Notes under the pieces: model-generated
The model's input: only the letters and a program-made list of their open reading frames with translations
Databases searched by the model: none
What the model was told of the DNA's origin: nothing
From: Deroplatys truncata
Lineage: Eukaryota > Arthropoda > Insecta > Mantodea > Mantidae
Length of the DNA: 64,000 nucleotides
Direction: 5' to 3'
Assembly: GCA_030765065.1 (NCBI GenBank)
Contig: CM060977.1
Coordinates: forward strand, 92,583,795-92,647,794
Translations under genes and position numbers: made by a program
Part shown: positions 32,554 through 44,345 of the stretch, piece after piece
Numbering within the stretch: the stretch's first letter is position 1
Layout: each line of letters starts with the position of its first letter

Positions 32554-34289
32554 TCGCGTTAGATTACTTATGATAAATCTTACACAGCTTCAGCAAGTAC
32601 CCACTGCTCAATCTAAATCCTCTAATGTGATGGAAGATAACATTTACATTTAAGTTACCCGACATTCATCTTCATAGGATAAGATCTTAACTGGGTAAAT
32701 TACCACCGAGACTGGAACTCAGAACTTCTTCAATGTGAGATATACAAGCTGCCCCCACACCACAGAGTTGAACTTACAAGAGTTTGCTTCACTGAGCCAT
32801 GGATGGCTCCCGTTAATGCAGCAATTCTCGTCTCGCCAGGCTGAGCGGCGACTAAGTTGTGTGCCATCACCGCAATCGACATCACTACATGCTTTCGCCT
32901 GTTGACGAGAGGACGCAACCTAGCATGGTTTTCCTCCCTTGGTATTTGGAGCAGTTAAGTTCACACATCATAGATTGCGGACTGGTTGCTCGCTGCACTT
33001 GTGCTGAGTGAACGTGGTACTATGTCATCTTCCTTCACAGGTTCTAGCAAAGTCGCAGGAAGAGGGAAAAATCAGTCGAGAATCTACTGGCAACGGAGAT
33101 AGCTGCTTTAGCTCGTTACATTGGGAAGCGGCCATGCCCACACGCCTTTCGATTTTTTGTAAATTCTTTTCTAGATTTTATTATCACTTTTCTAAATTCC
33201 ATACAATCATGCATGTGGCGTATCGCTACTCGGAAATGCAGCAAGAGGTTTAAACCAAAGGTATGCGAGAAATTAAAATTCATAGGATTAACTGTGCAAG
33301 AAAAACAAAGATTTTGAAACATAGGTGTACTAAATGCCAATTGAATGGTAAAGCCTTTTAAAGTTTTTGTGAATTGTAAAATATATTGAGGGTGCAGCTG
33401 CAAGAATTAAGTTTTATTCCTTAAAGGTGTTGTTTTAAACCCTGCTCATTATTTCTTGCCTGTTAGTCGAGTCAGCCGCTGGGTTATTTCTCTTTGAAGA
33501 GAGTGCACGTTTCATGTTAAAAGTAAACATAATGGACCCAGCATGCAATGCTTTGCTATTATACTCTTCTTAAAATGTTAAAAAGTTAAAGTCCACATAG
33601 GAATCGCACATGACGAGTAAAGTATACATATTTTGGCATTATAATAGAACTAAAGCACTATAACACTTAAACATGCATTCTCGCAACATAACTTCAGTAC
33701 AGCACAAACCTTGCCTCAGCTGGTTAACCGGCAGACGGAGAGGAGGGAAACTGAAGGGGAACTAAGCTGGTTAGAAGCAGAGCAATGCAGGACAAGCAAC
33801 TCCTTGTAATGCGGTCAAGCGCCAAAACTGAGGCCGTGTAGATTCCCCACCTGTGCTTCAAGCACGGATCGACTGCAGTTACCAACATTATACACATGTA
33901 TATGCATGAACTTCAGCATTATTGAGCGTCCAGCAAGTCCAAGCGATGGACTGGATTGTGAAGCGAAGGGCATTTGCCACCAGGAATGAAGACATTGTAC
34001 GGACGCCCAACGAGGGAACGCCCCGGAAGGAAGGGGCAAGGTGAATGAAGATAGTGACGCACAGCAATGACATGGTCCCTACAGTTTTCATATATAGACG
34101 CCCCTTAAGTCGGACAGACATTCCGCCCCATATAGTGTCCAACGCCCACACAAGGAGCGCTCCTTATACCCCGACAAACAGCCGAAGGCCAGGGACGGAG
34201 AAAGTTGACAGAGTATTCTTTTTCACCGCACCATCGCCGACAATTTCAACCCTAAAATAAACTTAACAGGATAAAGAATGAATTAAATT
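32554..34289. other. no gene recognised
   Basis: Mixed-composition DNA. Open frames (for example 33116-33403 minus, 33888-34151 minus) show no domain. The stretch 33700-34260 is GC-richer and could be an unrecognised repeat. Confidence 0.45.
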
Positions 34290-34485
34290 ATTAATGGAGT
34301 AAAATGGACGGGCAGGAAGCTCGGAATATAAGAGAAAGTACTCCAGTGTTCTCCTGACCACCCGGGAAAACATCGAAAAAACCCATGGGTCAGAGTGTGG
34401 GCGGCCAACGGGGATCGAACCCCAGACCTCGCGAATGCGGCCCATAGACGTTAGCGCCTGAACGATCCCTCTCGGTTGAGTCCAA
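34290..34485 (-). mobile_element. tRNA-derived SINE fragment
   Basis: On the minus strand a tRNA-like head (AGGGATCGTTCAGGCGCTAA) and the B box GGGGTTCGATCCCCGTT are followed by CCATGGGTTTTTTCGATGTT, TTCCCGGGTGGTCAGGAGAA and AGTACTTTCTCTTATATTCC. The body words resemble those at 62.7-63.0 kb (ttttcccgggtcgtcag). Confidence 0.75.
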
Positions 34486-34705
34486 GGGTTAATAGAGATG
34501 AAATTTTATTTTGAAACGCTAACATTGGCAGATGCATAGTGTTAGGAAATTTCAGCATGACTCACAAACTCGCCAGTCACTCATCAGTATGCAGAGGAAA
34601 GCGGTTGAAAAGTGGATTATTGGTGACCGATTCTTGTCTCCGCTAACTTCATATTGCATATAAACTAGTATCCATTCAAAACAAAGCTTTTGAATAGTAA
34701 GAATG

Positions 34706-34752
34706 CGAAATCTGATGTGTCACATCCACATGACCTTCCCTACTCACCATAG
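34706..34752 (+). repeat. family A 5'-end fragment
   Basis: gcgaaatctgatgtgtcaca and catgaccttccctactcac only; the rest is missing and a reverse copy follows at once. Confidence 0.75.
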
Positions 34753-34754
34753 TT

Positions 34755-35480
34755 TATTACTTTCTCTACCACATATACATACACAGTAGGTAGAAAGGTA
34801 TTGCATTCCAACCCAAAAATCTATATCGAAATTCCCGGAACACACATATTCTGAGGACTCCTGAATCCAAAAGAAAGTATTTTAAGAAACATGTCCGTGT
34901 GCCTGAACAGCATAACCGAAAAACAAAGTATCGGCTAAACACCAAACTTCGTATTTAAGTTCAGTATCTTCCAGAGACGCAACATTAAGATTTCCAAGAA
35001 AATCCCCTTCCCAAACTATCCTTTACATAGGATATTTTTGAAAAATTGAGAATTTCAAAAATTTTACTCAAACGGTTTTGATGAAAATGCAATATATTAA
35101 ATATATTTACATGACAAACAAAATGTAAATCTTGAAGTTTCTGAGAATAATCTGTGAAGTCCTCTTCATTCAAAGGAATTTTGTATAACCTTATATAACT
35201 GGTAAACGTTAAGTGATAGACGAAAACGTACTACACAAGAAATGTAGATGTCTTTAGAAGAAAATTGATCTCAAAGAACTTTTCTGTAGAATCAGCCATT
35301 TTCGAGATATCCGTTATTAATGGCTCGAATGTTTAAATTATACAAATTATAATAACTAAGTCATTATTTTCAAGTCCAATCGAGTTTGAGCTGTTTCTCG
35401 CAGTGTCAAGAAAGAGTTTGGAATTTTTAGGCCAGCGTATAGCGTCAAGTTCGCAAGTATTTGACTATCGCTACTGACTA
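34755..35480 (-). repeat. family A copy, subfamily A2, reverse, 5' end lost
   Basis: Starts ttactttctctaccacatat and runs through gcattccaacccaaaaatct, accaaacttcgtatttaagt, tataactggtaaacgttaag and ccagcgtatagcgtcaagtt. The last ~130 bp of the family are not present. The CA tract has decayed to cgtgtgcctg. Confidence 0.87.
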
Positions 35481-36101
35481 TCAATTCAAACACTTACTTG
35501 CAAGGCAAGTTACACTAAGTTGTATGCAAGAGATGACCAATAATTAATTGTTGAACCAATGTAAAGAGTCAACATGCAGAATTATAAAATTCTAAGTAAA
35601 ACTGAATTCAAAAGGTAACTGTTGTTCTACGTTTTATTAATCATATTGCCTATGAGAAAATAAATTATTTTCCAGCTAAAATTATCATTGCTATTCTTAT
35701 TTAAAATGCCTTACTTTAGAAATACGTAAACAAACCCTAGATAAGAGTAGAAAGCCAACAACCTAAAATCACCGAACAAACCAAATAAATTGAAACAAAG
35801 TTTTGGCAAGTTCTAGAGCACCACACACACTGTAGAATTCCAACAGTAACCAAGTGGAGTAAGGTTTCACCAAGAATCATTTCTGTCAAACCAGGCAGAC
35901 AAGATACTACCAACTGATTTTATCAACGCGGTAATTTCAAATCGGGCAATTACAAGTTACAGCATCCGAGACAACCAGATCATGTCAATATCGATAGAGA
36001 GATCCCATTTCACATTTAGGTTTTAAGAGAGACCGAACACTGCATCCAGAGAAAATAATTATTTTTAGAGCACAGAGGAAAATATTGCGATGGTATTACT
36101 T
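35481..36101. other. no gene recognised
   Basis: AT-rich single-copy-looking DNA without recognisable coding content. Confidence 0.5.
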
Positions 36102-36105
36102 ATAA

Positions 36106-36948
36106 TGTTATTACTTGTGATGTTTGTGTATGTGTGTTTACTTCATGTGAAGCCATCTTGTGACGTCATTCATTTGTTCGGTTTGTAGCTCCATCTGGTG
36201 TTAGCAATTTGCAGCAGTGTTAGTGTTCGAAAGAATGCGACTGTTATTTGATTTAATTTTTGTTTACTGTCCTCCGGCTAGCTATTATTTCTCGGTCGAA
36301 CATGTTTCTTGATCAGGGTGAGTAAACGGAAAGGAATCTTTTATCCAAATATAACACTGATGAAGAAATTTGTTTTACACATTTATTGTCGAACACGTTA
36401 ACTATCACATTTACATATTGATCTTGACACTCGCCAAACTGAAACTGTTATAACAACTTCTTACTGATAATTCTTTTAATCCACGTACTTCAATCTTTTG
36501 TATAATTAACTTTACCATACTTTAGATTTTTCAGAATTCTACTACGCGTAACTTGTGAATCTATATCCGATGTATGCCGTACTAATACTTTCGACGAACT
36601 GACTGACTGAAGACGACGTGTAGTGTACACAGATTTTTAATGAACTGACCTCACTTTACTTCTAACCTACTGCTTTTATACCCATACACACCGATATGCC
36701 TAAAGATTATAACTGAATTACTATTGGCTAATAAAACGCGCCAACATTAGCGTCTATTTTAATATCCAATGAAAATTATGAATACATATACTCTAGGGAA
36801 ACGTTCCAGAAGATTTTCAACGGAAAAACGCGCCAACATTACGTAACTTCCTCGTTTCCAATAATGATAAACAGCTCACCCCCTCGCTGCATTATTGCGC
36901 GCTATTATTGACAGTTTCAGTAAGGCATTAAAAACTTACTTCTCAACA
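36106..36948 (-). mobile_element. solo LTR (843 bp)
   Basis: Read on the minus strand it begins TGTTGAGAAG and ends GTAATAACA, the TG...CA form of an LTR. It is bordered by ATAA on both sides (36102-36105 and 36949-36952), a plausible 4-bp target duplication. In minus orientation come CCAAT words (CATTGGATATT, AGCCAATAG), then GGTATAAAAGCAG (about 36671-36683), an arthropod initiator-like GAGGTCAGTTC about 30 bases further, and an ACAATAAATGTG polyadenylation signal near 36380. This U3-R-U5 order supports the call. No internal retroviral-type sequence is attached. The target duplication is only four bases, so the borders need confirmation. Confidence 0.6.
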
Positions 36949-37165
36949 ATAATTACAATAAACAAATATCTCAAATCAATGTCACATAAAAATGCATATT
37001 CATATTACAATCATTATTTACATTTGAGTAATTTGTGATACAAATTACTGCATCAATATTAAGGCAGCAATATATATTTTAAAACTAAAACCACATAAAC
37101 TTTCTCTTATATTTAAAAATTCACTCCCTACGCAGTTGTAGGTCATGCATACAACAAACCAATTT

Positions 37166-37967
37166 AAAAAATCTGATATGTTACACCCACATGTCTTTCT
37201 CTACACTTATAGAAACTATTTTTATAAACGCTTATTCTCCATCTACTTCTGTAGAATATTTTATTCCTAATATTCTTGTAGGTGAAAGGGGAATATGGTA
37301 GGCTTTAAGTGAAAGTCAAATCTTTTAACAGCTGGTCGTTATGTGAAGCATTTCATTCACTTTGCATGTTTAGGACATAAAAAACATTAATAACGAATTC
37401 CCATTTGAAAAAAGTGTTAAGTATTAGAAAATTCAAACAAAGAAGAAATATCTCGGAAATAGTTCACTCCACAAAAAAGGCTTAACTGTGTGTTTTATCC
37501 AAACCTACATTTTATGTGTCGGAAAATTTTGTCTCTTAGGGTTTACCAGTTATGCAAAATTCATTCAAAATGAGGACTTTTGGGTAAATTCTAATAAATC
37601 TAATAAAGTACATTCCATTTGCCATGAAAATATGTTAAACGTGTGATATTTGAATCAAAATGGTTAGAGCTACTTTTGAGAAAACAAAATTTTGAAAAAT
37701 GTTCCAGGTAAAGGGTAGTCTGGGTAGAGTATTTTCTTTAAAACCTGTGTGTCACATCTTTGAAAGATACTGAACGTAAACACCAAGTTCGGTGTTTATA
37801 CAACTTTTTGTTTGAGTTATTTTGTTCACAAACACATGGACCTTTTTAAAAAATCATTTTTTTATTCAGGGGGCCTCAAAACATATGTTTCCGATGAAAT
37901 CTCGGTCTGAAATTTGTAGGTGGTATGCAATACTTCCCCTACTTACTATACATAGTAGAGAAAGTAA
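37166..37967 (+). repeat. family A copy, subfamily A1, full length
   Basis: Ends aaaaaatctgatatgttaca and actatacatagtagagaaag. The CA tract is almost absent (cacaaacacatggac), the shortest in the window. Confidence 0.92.
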
Positions 37968-38013
37968 TAACAAGTAAGAAAATTGTTGAAGTAGAAATAT
38001 CTTTACGTTATTA

Positions 38014-38033
38014 GCACCACGTTTTGGACACCA
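38014..38033 (-). other. candidate primer-binding site, tRNA-Lys-like
   Basis: Minus strand TGGTGTCCAAAACGTGGTGC, four bases beyond the TCA end of the LTR-like unit; counterpart of 31891-31910. Confidence 0.45.
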
Positions 38034-38037
38034 AACT

Positions 38038-38717
38038 TGAGGTAGTTGCAGCCTCCACGTTGAATTTTCCGGTGGTCTTCGCCCCAATATAAAATATCAA
38101 CTTTGTATTTTAATGTTTATTTAAATATTATATACGTATGTCTCAGCTGCGTCAGTAGTAATTTGCTGAATCACGTATCTCTTAGTAGGGGTAGTACGGT
38201 TAAAGAATGAAGGCTTTCACAAATTATAATGGTTTTTAACTTCGTTTTATTAATCTTTCACACGATTAAATAACACCTCACTGATGTATCCTACTATAGA
38301 GCTGTGAGATTATTGTTATTTGCACTTTTAACAGGTAAACTTTATATTATTCTCACCGCAATGAATTTTTATGTCTCACATTGAACACGTATCGTGCCGA
38401 TCGGGTACGCAATCTAACAACGTCTGCTTGGGTACGCTATCTTGTAGCATCTGCCACCCGAATTTGCACATTTTATCTATTTCAAGTCTCTGATTGGCTA
38501 ATCCTACCCCAATAGAATACTTTTATTTAACTTAAGCTTTTTCTAGTTGTTGACTATATATAAACTCTTTTAAATATTAAATTATTGTTCTAAGTATTAT
38601 TAGTAGCCTTTATTAAGCTTTCTAATTTACTGTTGCCTCAAGGTTACCTCATTGTTAGCAACTTTCTGCTTCTATTCTCACAGCTCCTCCATTGTTAAAT
38701 TACGTAATGCATTCACA

Positions 38718-38754
<37 letters not shown>

Positions 38755-38850
38755 CATGAACATAATAAAATGAACATAATACAGTGACTGTTGCATACAT
38801 TCTATATATATTATAATATGCATATTGCATTAAGGTGGGATGTTACTTTT
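38038..38850 (-). repeat. LTR-like sequence (unit E), reverse copy
   Basis: Matches 31085-31886 in the opposite direction: ggagctgtgagaatagaagc, gctaacaatgaggtaacctt, agtattctattgg and agccaatcagagacttgaaa are shared. It contains an (ATT)n run at 38718-38753. Its 5' border abuts the 3' end of a reverse family A copy, exactly as in the forward arrangement. Confidence 0.6.
38718..38753. repeat. (ATT)n microsatellite
   Basis: Twelve uninterrupted units inside the LTR-like unit; the forward partner has only ttatattattatgt at this place. Confidence 0.95.
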
Positions 38851-39720
38851 TACATTCTCTATACGTATAGTATGTGGGGGAAGTATTTCATTCCACCCAA
38901 AAATTCGATATCGAGATTTCGCAGGAAATACATGTTTTGAGGTGCACTGAATGCATATAAATCATTTTTGGAAACATGTCCGTGTGTGTGTCTGACTGTG
39001 TGTGATTGTGTGTGTGAACAGCATAACTCAGAAACGAAAAGTCGGATAAACAGCAAACTTGGTATTTAGTTTCAGTATCTTCCAGAGATGCGACACGAAG
39101 GTTTTCAAGAAAATCCCCCCACCCCAGATTATCCTTTACATGGAATATTTTTCGAAAATTTTAATTTTCTCAAAACGGGCTATAACGATTTTGAATAAAA
39201 TGCCGTAAGTTTAAGACATTTTTATGGCAAATGAATCGTATATATGGAATTTTCTGGGAATGTCTCAAAAATTATTCTTCGTTGTGAACGACTTTTGCAT
39301 AACTGGTAAACCATAAGAGATAGACAAACTTTTACTGTACAAAGAATGTAGATCGCGTTAAAATACACAATTTATTTCATATACATTTTTTTTTGTTTAG
39401 TGAACCATTTTCGAGATATTGCTTGTTTTTCCCTTGCATTTTCCAATACTTATACGTTTTCTCAAATGGGAATTCGTTCATTTTTTAGGTCCTGGAAAAG
39501 CAAAGAGAATGGAATGCTCCACATGGCAACCAGATCTTAAAACATTTGACTATCGTTTAAAGCCTACCATATTCTCCTTGCAGCACAAGGGAATTACTAA
39601 CAAGATTAATATCTCGATATCTCGATTAACATCAAGTAGATGTAGAATAACTGTTTGTATAAATAGTTTGTACAAGAGTATAGAAAATCATGTGAGTGCG
39701 ACACATCAGATTTTTTTAAT
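38851..39720 (-). repeat. family A copy, subfamily A1, full length
   Basis: Starts acattctctatacgtatagt and ends gaaaatcatgtgagtgcgac followed by acatcagattttttt. All landmarks are present, with a mixed GT tract near 38980-39018. Confidence 0.93.
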
Positions 39721-39847
39721 ACTATATAATTAGACTGATATTATTTAAGTGATAAAAATACTTCCTCATTGTGCAGGGTTTGAACGCATGGTATCCGAGA
39801 TATAATGCCCATGACATAATGCCTTAAACGGATCGGACGCTCTAGGA

Positions 39848-40002
39848 CAGAGGTGGCGAAAACGTGACTCGCGAGTCATTTTGATTCGCAGGCGCAGTTC
39901 CCTCTCTGCAATCGTCCGTTTGATTTTCGCATGCTACTGAGTAATGCAGTGCGTGTTGCATATTTGGTGACTCGCGGAAGGAAGTCGTTTTCGCCACCCT
40001 TG
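39848..40002. mobile_element. hAT-type MITE (155 bp)
   Basis: The inverted ends are CAGAGGTGGCGAAAACG (left) and CAAGGGTGGCGAAAACG (right, minus strand). The 8-bp words CTCTAGGA at 39840-39847 and 40003-40010 are identical, the target-duplication length of hAT elements. Subterminal gtgactcgcgagtc and gtgactcgcgg words add to the symmetry. There is no coding capacity, so it would need a transposase supplied from elsewhere. Confidence 0.9.
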
Positions 40003-40010
40003 CTCTAGGA

Positions 40011-40682
40011 CGTGAATTTCAACTCTTGTTTTTTATAGTGTTGCAGCATCCTAGGAAATAGTTTCTGACTTAGATTTCGTTTAATCAGTGCAATTCCTGC
40101 ACTTAACGACAGTCCAGGTTTCAATGGGGAAAGAGGTAAACAATGTTTTACATCAAGAAGCAATTGTGTCATGGTTGATACATGTTCGCGATGCTGTTAC
40201 ATCGCCTTATCGCTTGTAGAAAGTCTGCCTGCTCCTTCGGTTTATGTTGGGAGCACGAAGTGATCTTTGTTTCTGACAGGCGGCCAAACATTCTTTGACT
40301 AACTGTATGGGCATTATGAACAAGCACCAGGTTCGGAATTCCTCTGGAATCCCACAGGCCCTATAGGTATTCAAACTACTTCAGAAATGAAGTACGTGTC
40401 CCGCATTTCCCGCCATCTCATATTGTGGAATGGTTTTCCGCTGCTGAAACACTCACGCATGTTACATTCTACAAATGTTATTAACATGGCTGCACATTTT
40501 TGCTACACGGCTTTAGGGCGACTATTTTATTCATACGCTGCGTATTTAATATTGACCAATCGCAGTCGTTTCTCTCAAAGCATGCTTGCAAAGATGTTAT
40601 TTTATCGGGAACTTGTTACTGGACCGTATCAGTATGCAGTGATTAATACAGTGATATGAACCAAGATTAATAGTTACGTGAG
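40011..40682. other. no gene recognised
   Basis: The 90-codon frame at 40387-40659 has no recognisable domain or signal and lies between repeats; I do not consider it a gene. Confidence 0.5.
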
Positions 40683-41310
40683 AAGGTATTGCATTCCACC
40701 CAAAAATTCGATACCGATGTTTCCCGAAAATACAGGTATTGAGGCCAACTGAATCCAAGAAGGCACAAAAGCACAACTCAAAAACGAAAACTTGGATAGG
40801 CACTAAACTTGGCATTTAACTTCAGTCCTTTCAAAGATGGGACACGAAGATTTTAAGGAAAATACTCCCAAATCAAACATTTTTCGAACTTTTTTTATTC
40901 TCTAAAAACGTCAATTTTAATTAAAATGACATATATTTGGGATATTTAAATTAGATATAGTGTATATTCCAAATTCTTTGGGAATAGACTGTCAAGTGCT
41001 CTTCATTTGGAAGGAGTTCTGTATAGTTTTGTATAACTACTAACCAAAAGCGTGAAACACACAGAAATGTATATCTGTTTAAAAGCACACAATTATTTCA
41101 AATAACCAAGCATTTTCGAGTTATCCAATGTTATTGCTTTGAATTCTTTAATACCTCATTTCACTTTTCGAAGCCTTCGGGTGTTTCTCACAATGCCATG
41201 GAAAAGTCATGGAATTTCTAGGCCAGCATATGGTGATCCGTGTTTAAACATTTGAGTATACCTCCTTTGAACCTGTAACCAAATGTGTACTGAAGCTATT
41301 TATGCTGGTG
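40683..41310 (-). repeat. family A copy, subfamily A2, reverse arm of a long inverted pair
   Basis: gaaggtattgcattccaccc through tttgtataactactaaccaa, cagcatatggtgatccgtgt and catttgagtatacctccttt. The CA tract and the extreme 5' end are lost. It faces a forward copy beginning at 41348. Confidence 0.87.
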
Positions 41311-41347
41311 TTTGTCTCGAAACACTATGTAAATGGAAAAATTAATA

Positions 41348-41972
41348 TAATATGTTACATTCATATATCTTTAACTTCTAATTATTGTTACGAAAACATA
41401 TTTTTCTATACATTCAATTTAATTGAAGATAAAATTTTACAGAGACAGTTGAATTACACATTTCCTTATAGATACAGCGGGAACAGTGACAGCCAAATGT
41501 CTTAGAACCGGAGTTATGTATTAGCCTTAACGTTGTATACTCTTTCCATGACATCTAGAGAAATACCTGAATATCGACAGCACTCTTAGAATGACAAAAT
41601 ATTGAACAATGTGAAGCATTAATAACGGATATCCCAAAAACGGGTTATGCCACAAGAAAAGTATTTTAAAATAAATTGTGTGTTTAAAAAGATATACATT
41701 TTTTTTGTGTGGTATATTTTCATCTAATGCTCAAAGTTCACCAGCTACACAAGATTAAGTAAACTTCCTTCCGAATGAAAAGATCTTCACAGGTTATTCC
41801 CAGAGAGTTCATGATATACGTCTTATTTTTCCTGCAAACATCTTTAATATATGGTATTTTAATCAAAATCGTTCGAACCATTTTTCATAAAATAAAACCT
41901 TTCGAAAACTCTATGTAAAGGGCACTTTTGGGAGGGAAAGTTTCTTGAAAATCTTCGTGTCGCATCTTTGGC
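41348..41972 (+). repeat. family A copy, subfamily A2, forward arm, interrupted by an insertion
   Basis: ttaatataatatgttacatt, gatacagcgggaacagtgac, aataacggatatcccaaaaa, gtattttaatcaaaatcgtt and tcgtgtcgcatctttgg. The copy breaks here and resumes at 44158. Confidence 0.87.
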
Positions 41973-44157
41973 TCGACTGGCCCCACCCAAAAACGAATAA
42001 GAGTGAGGAGGCCACCGAAGTCAAGCAGCCGCTTTACGCAGACTTGTCTGCAGCAGGGAACCCCGGCCAGACGTAAAGGGAGACCCTTACGAATGCCGTA
42101 GGGGACAGGAATGCTAACATTCAAACCAAAACTCCGAAACGAAGAGAGGAATGGAACGGCCCAGGAAATATGTCCCAATATAAACAATGATATAATTCAA
42201 AAGATAACTTTCACTGACTTTATTCCATGAAATCTATAACTATTAACCATCAGTTTTCACCAAATAACGAACATAATAAAAAGAAAACAAACACGATAGT
42301 ATTTACTTATTACACAATTCTTATCAACTAGTAACACAAAATATCTCGAAACTTTTCAAAGTAAAAAAAAGAAAAATTAATCAAACATTAATTCAAGTCA
42401 TAAACACTAAACCGAAATCCTCATAAATATACTACTAAAACAAAAACTAAAAAAAACCTAATTATCACAGTAAAGCAAACTTTAACTGATCAAAACTAAA
42501 AAGAAAGATTAATATTAAAAACTCTAAAACAAAGATATCCTATTTAACATTCCCTCTCAAGGATTTCTTAAACTTTGTTTTAAATTTATTCTTTATCAAT
42601 TTATCTCAGTTAAACCTATAACCATCAACCATCAATTTTTACCAAATAACGAACATAATCAAAACCCCACAGTAAAGTGGTTTCTTATTACAGAATTCTT
42701 ATCAAATAATAACATCAAAATACCTCGAAAAGTTTTAAAGTGGAAATGGAAAAATTATTCAAACATTAAATTAAACAAAATGTAACTTTAAAATCATAAA
42801 TACTAAACTCAAATCCTCATAAATATACTACAAAATTTGCAAAAGATACTTTAATAATCAGTAAATCAAACCTTAACTGATCAAAACAAAAATTAATATT
42901 AAAAACTCTAAAACAAAGATGGCTCATTTAACATTTCCTCTTAAGGATATTCTTAAATTTTATTTTGAATTTGTTCTTTGTGAACTTCTCTCAGTTGGGC
43001 TTTGGGATCTAGGTTGCTGTTTTGTTATGTTACATTAAACCGGTGAATCTGTCTTTACCTTGGACGACTCATTCTTACGGTTACGTTGGGCTGCAATAAT
43101 CACTTGAAAAGTGACATTTTTATAAAAACTAGCATCACACGATAAATGAACTTGCAAGCTCAGAACAATAGTAATAAAAAAAAGAAATATTTAATCTCCC
43201 AAAGTGTAATACCAATTTATAATTTTTTGGACTATAAAAACAACCAGTGGCTAGAATTTGTAGTCAAATTCTGCATTTTTCTATAGCTTTTTCAGTTGCA
43301 TACAGTTACAAAACTGGAATTCCAGGAAATTATTATTTTACATATAAAATTGTTGCTTCTACGGAACACATTTTAATAACAATTTACAAGTGTATAATAA
43401 TATGATGCCCAATTCTTCCATGTACAATGGATGCATCTATACCAACTATGACTCAAAAATAAACATAGCAAATGTGATATGTTCACAAATTATCATCTTA
43501 CTTTTCTGATACAGAAAATTTTTGGGAGAAGTGTTGTAATATAACGTACTTAAATCGCACCTGCATTTATCGCGAAGAATCTGTGCCTTCAACTACCATG
43601 TATAAAATTTAAGAAAACCAAAATGCACAAGCAAACACTTAAAACTATGTATAATGATAGCCGGTCACTTGCGAGTTACCTGAAAAACGATATTTTTCGG
43701 TTTCTGACCTAAACTCCATCCACCCCAACCAAAATACAAAACACTGAGGACAAAGCCTACCTTAGCTTATGGAGAAATCCCAGGCATCAAAAAACGACGC
43801 TCAGCAATAATAAGGCCGCCAGCAAAATTTAGAAAAAGATCTCTCATTTTAATTAATAAAATTTTGTCGATGAAACAAATCAAAACTGCTAAACATTAGC
43901 AACACTGGCGAACACCAAAATCCAAAAAAAAATCTTCCACTCTCAGAACAACGTCTGTCCAGTAACCACGCCGTACCTGCAATGCTGTACAAACCCCTTC
44001 CATCACTCGCATAAGGCAAAACTTCGACTACGCCCTCAATAAACAGAGAAAAAACGGGAATGACAAAGGGATAACTAAGGAGATAAACAAAACAGGCTAT
44101 ACAAGTGACTGGCTGTATGTATATAACAACATTAACAAGTAATACATCCAACATATC
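41973..44157. mobile_element. unclassified 2.2-kb insertion inside family A
   Basis: It interrupts family A between gtcgcatctttgg and atactaaattatatacttat. The left edge is GC-rich (gcagacttgtctgc hairpin at 42040-42053, then agcagggaaccccggccaga). The middle is A-rich with a 382-bp tandem dimer. The right part is AT-rich with an undistinguished 101-codon frame (43849-44154, minus) that is hydrophobic but has no recognised family. Termini and class are unknown. Confidence 0.5.
42234..42998. repeat. tandem dimer, period about 382 bp
   Basis: Unit 1 is 42234-42615 and unit 2 is 42616-42998. Shared words are accaaataacgaacataat, actaaac-gaaatcctcat-type, taatattaaaaactctaaaa and the ending ttctctcagtt / tatctcagtt. 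Mismatches and small indels are spread over both units. Confidence 0.87.
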
Positions 44158-44345
44158 AGCACAATACTAAATTATATACTTATCCGAATTTGCGTTCTTG
44201 AGATTCGCTGTCCACAGACATACATGCGCGCGCGAGGTGATTTACCTAAAGATGCTTTTTAGGATTCACGTGCCTCCTGAGAACATGTGTTTGTGCTAAA
44301 ATCCGGTATAGAACTTTTGGGTATAATGCAATACCTTCTCTTCCT
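44158..44345 (+). repeat. family A copy, subfamily A2, 3' part after the insertion
   Basis: cttatccgaatttgcgttct, ttcgctgtccacagacatac, agatgctttttaggattcac and gaacttttgggtataatgca. It ends at the mariner fragment before the last terminal bases. Confidence 0.82.

Noticed and set aside
36161..36323. A TGACGTCA word, an ATG and a good splice donor (CAGG|GTGAGT) on the plus strand, resembling a first exon
   Set aside because: The whole stretch lies inside the solo LTR whose promoter signals are on the opposite strand; no downstream exon was recognised.
43849..44154. 101-codon hydrophobic frame on the minus strand
   Set aside because: No recognised family; it lies in an unclassified insertion and AT-rich DNA easily yields hydrophobic frames.
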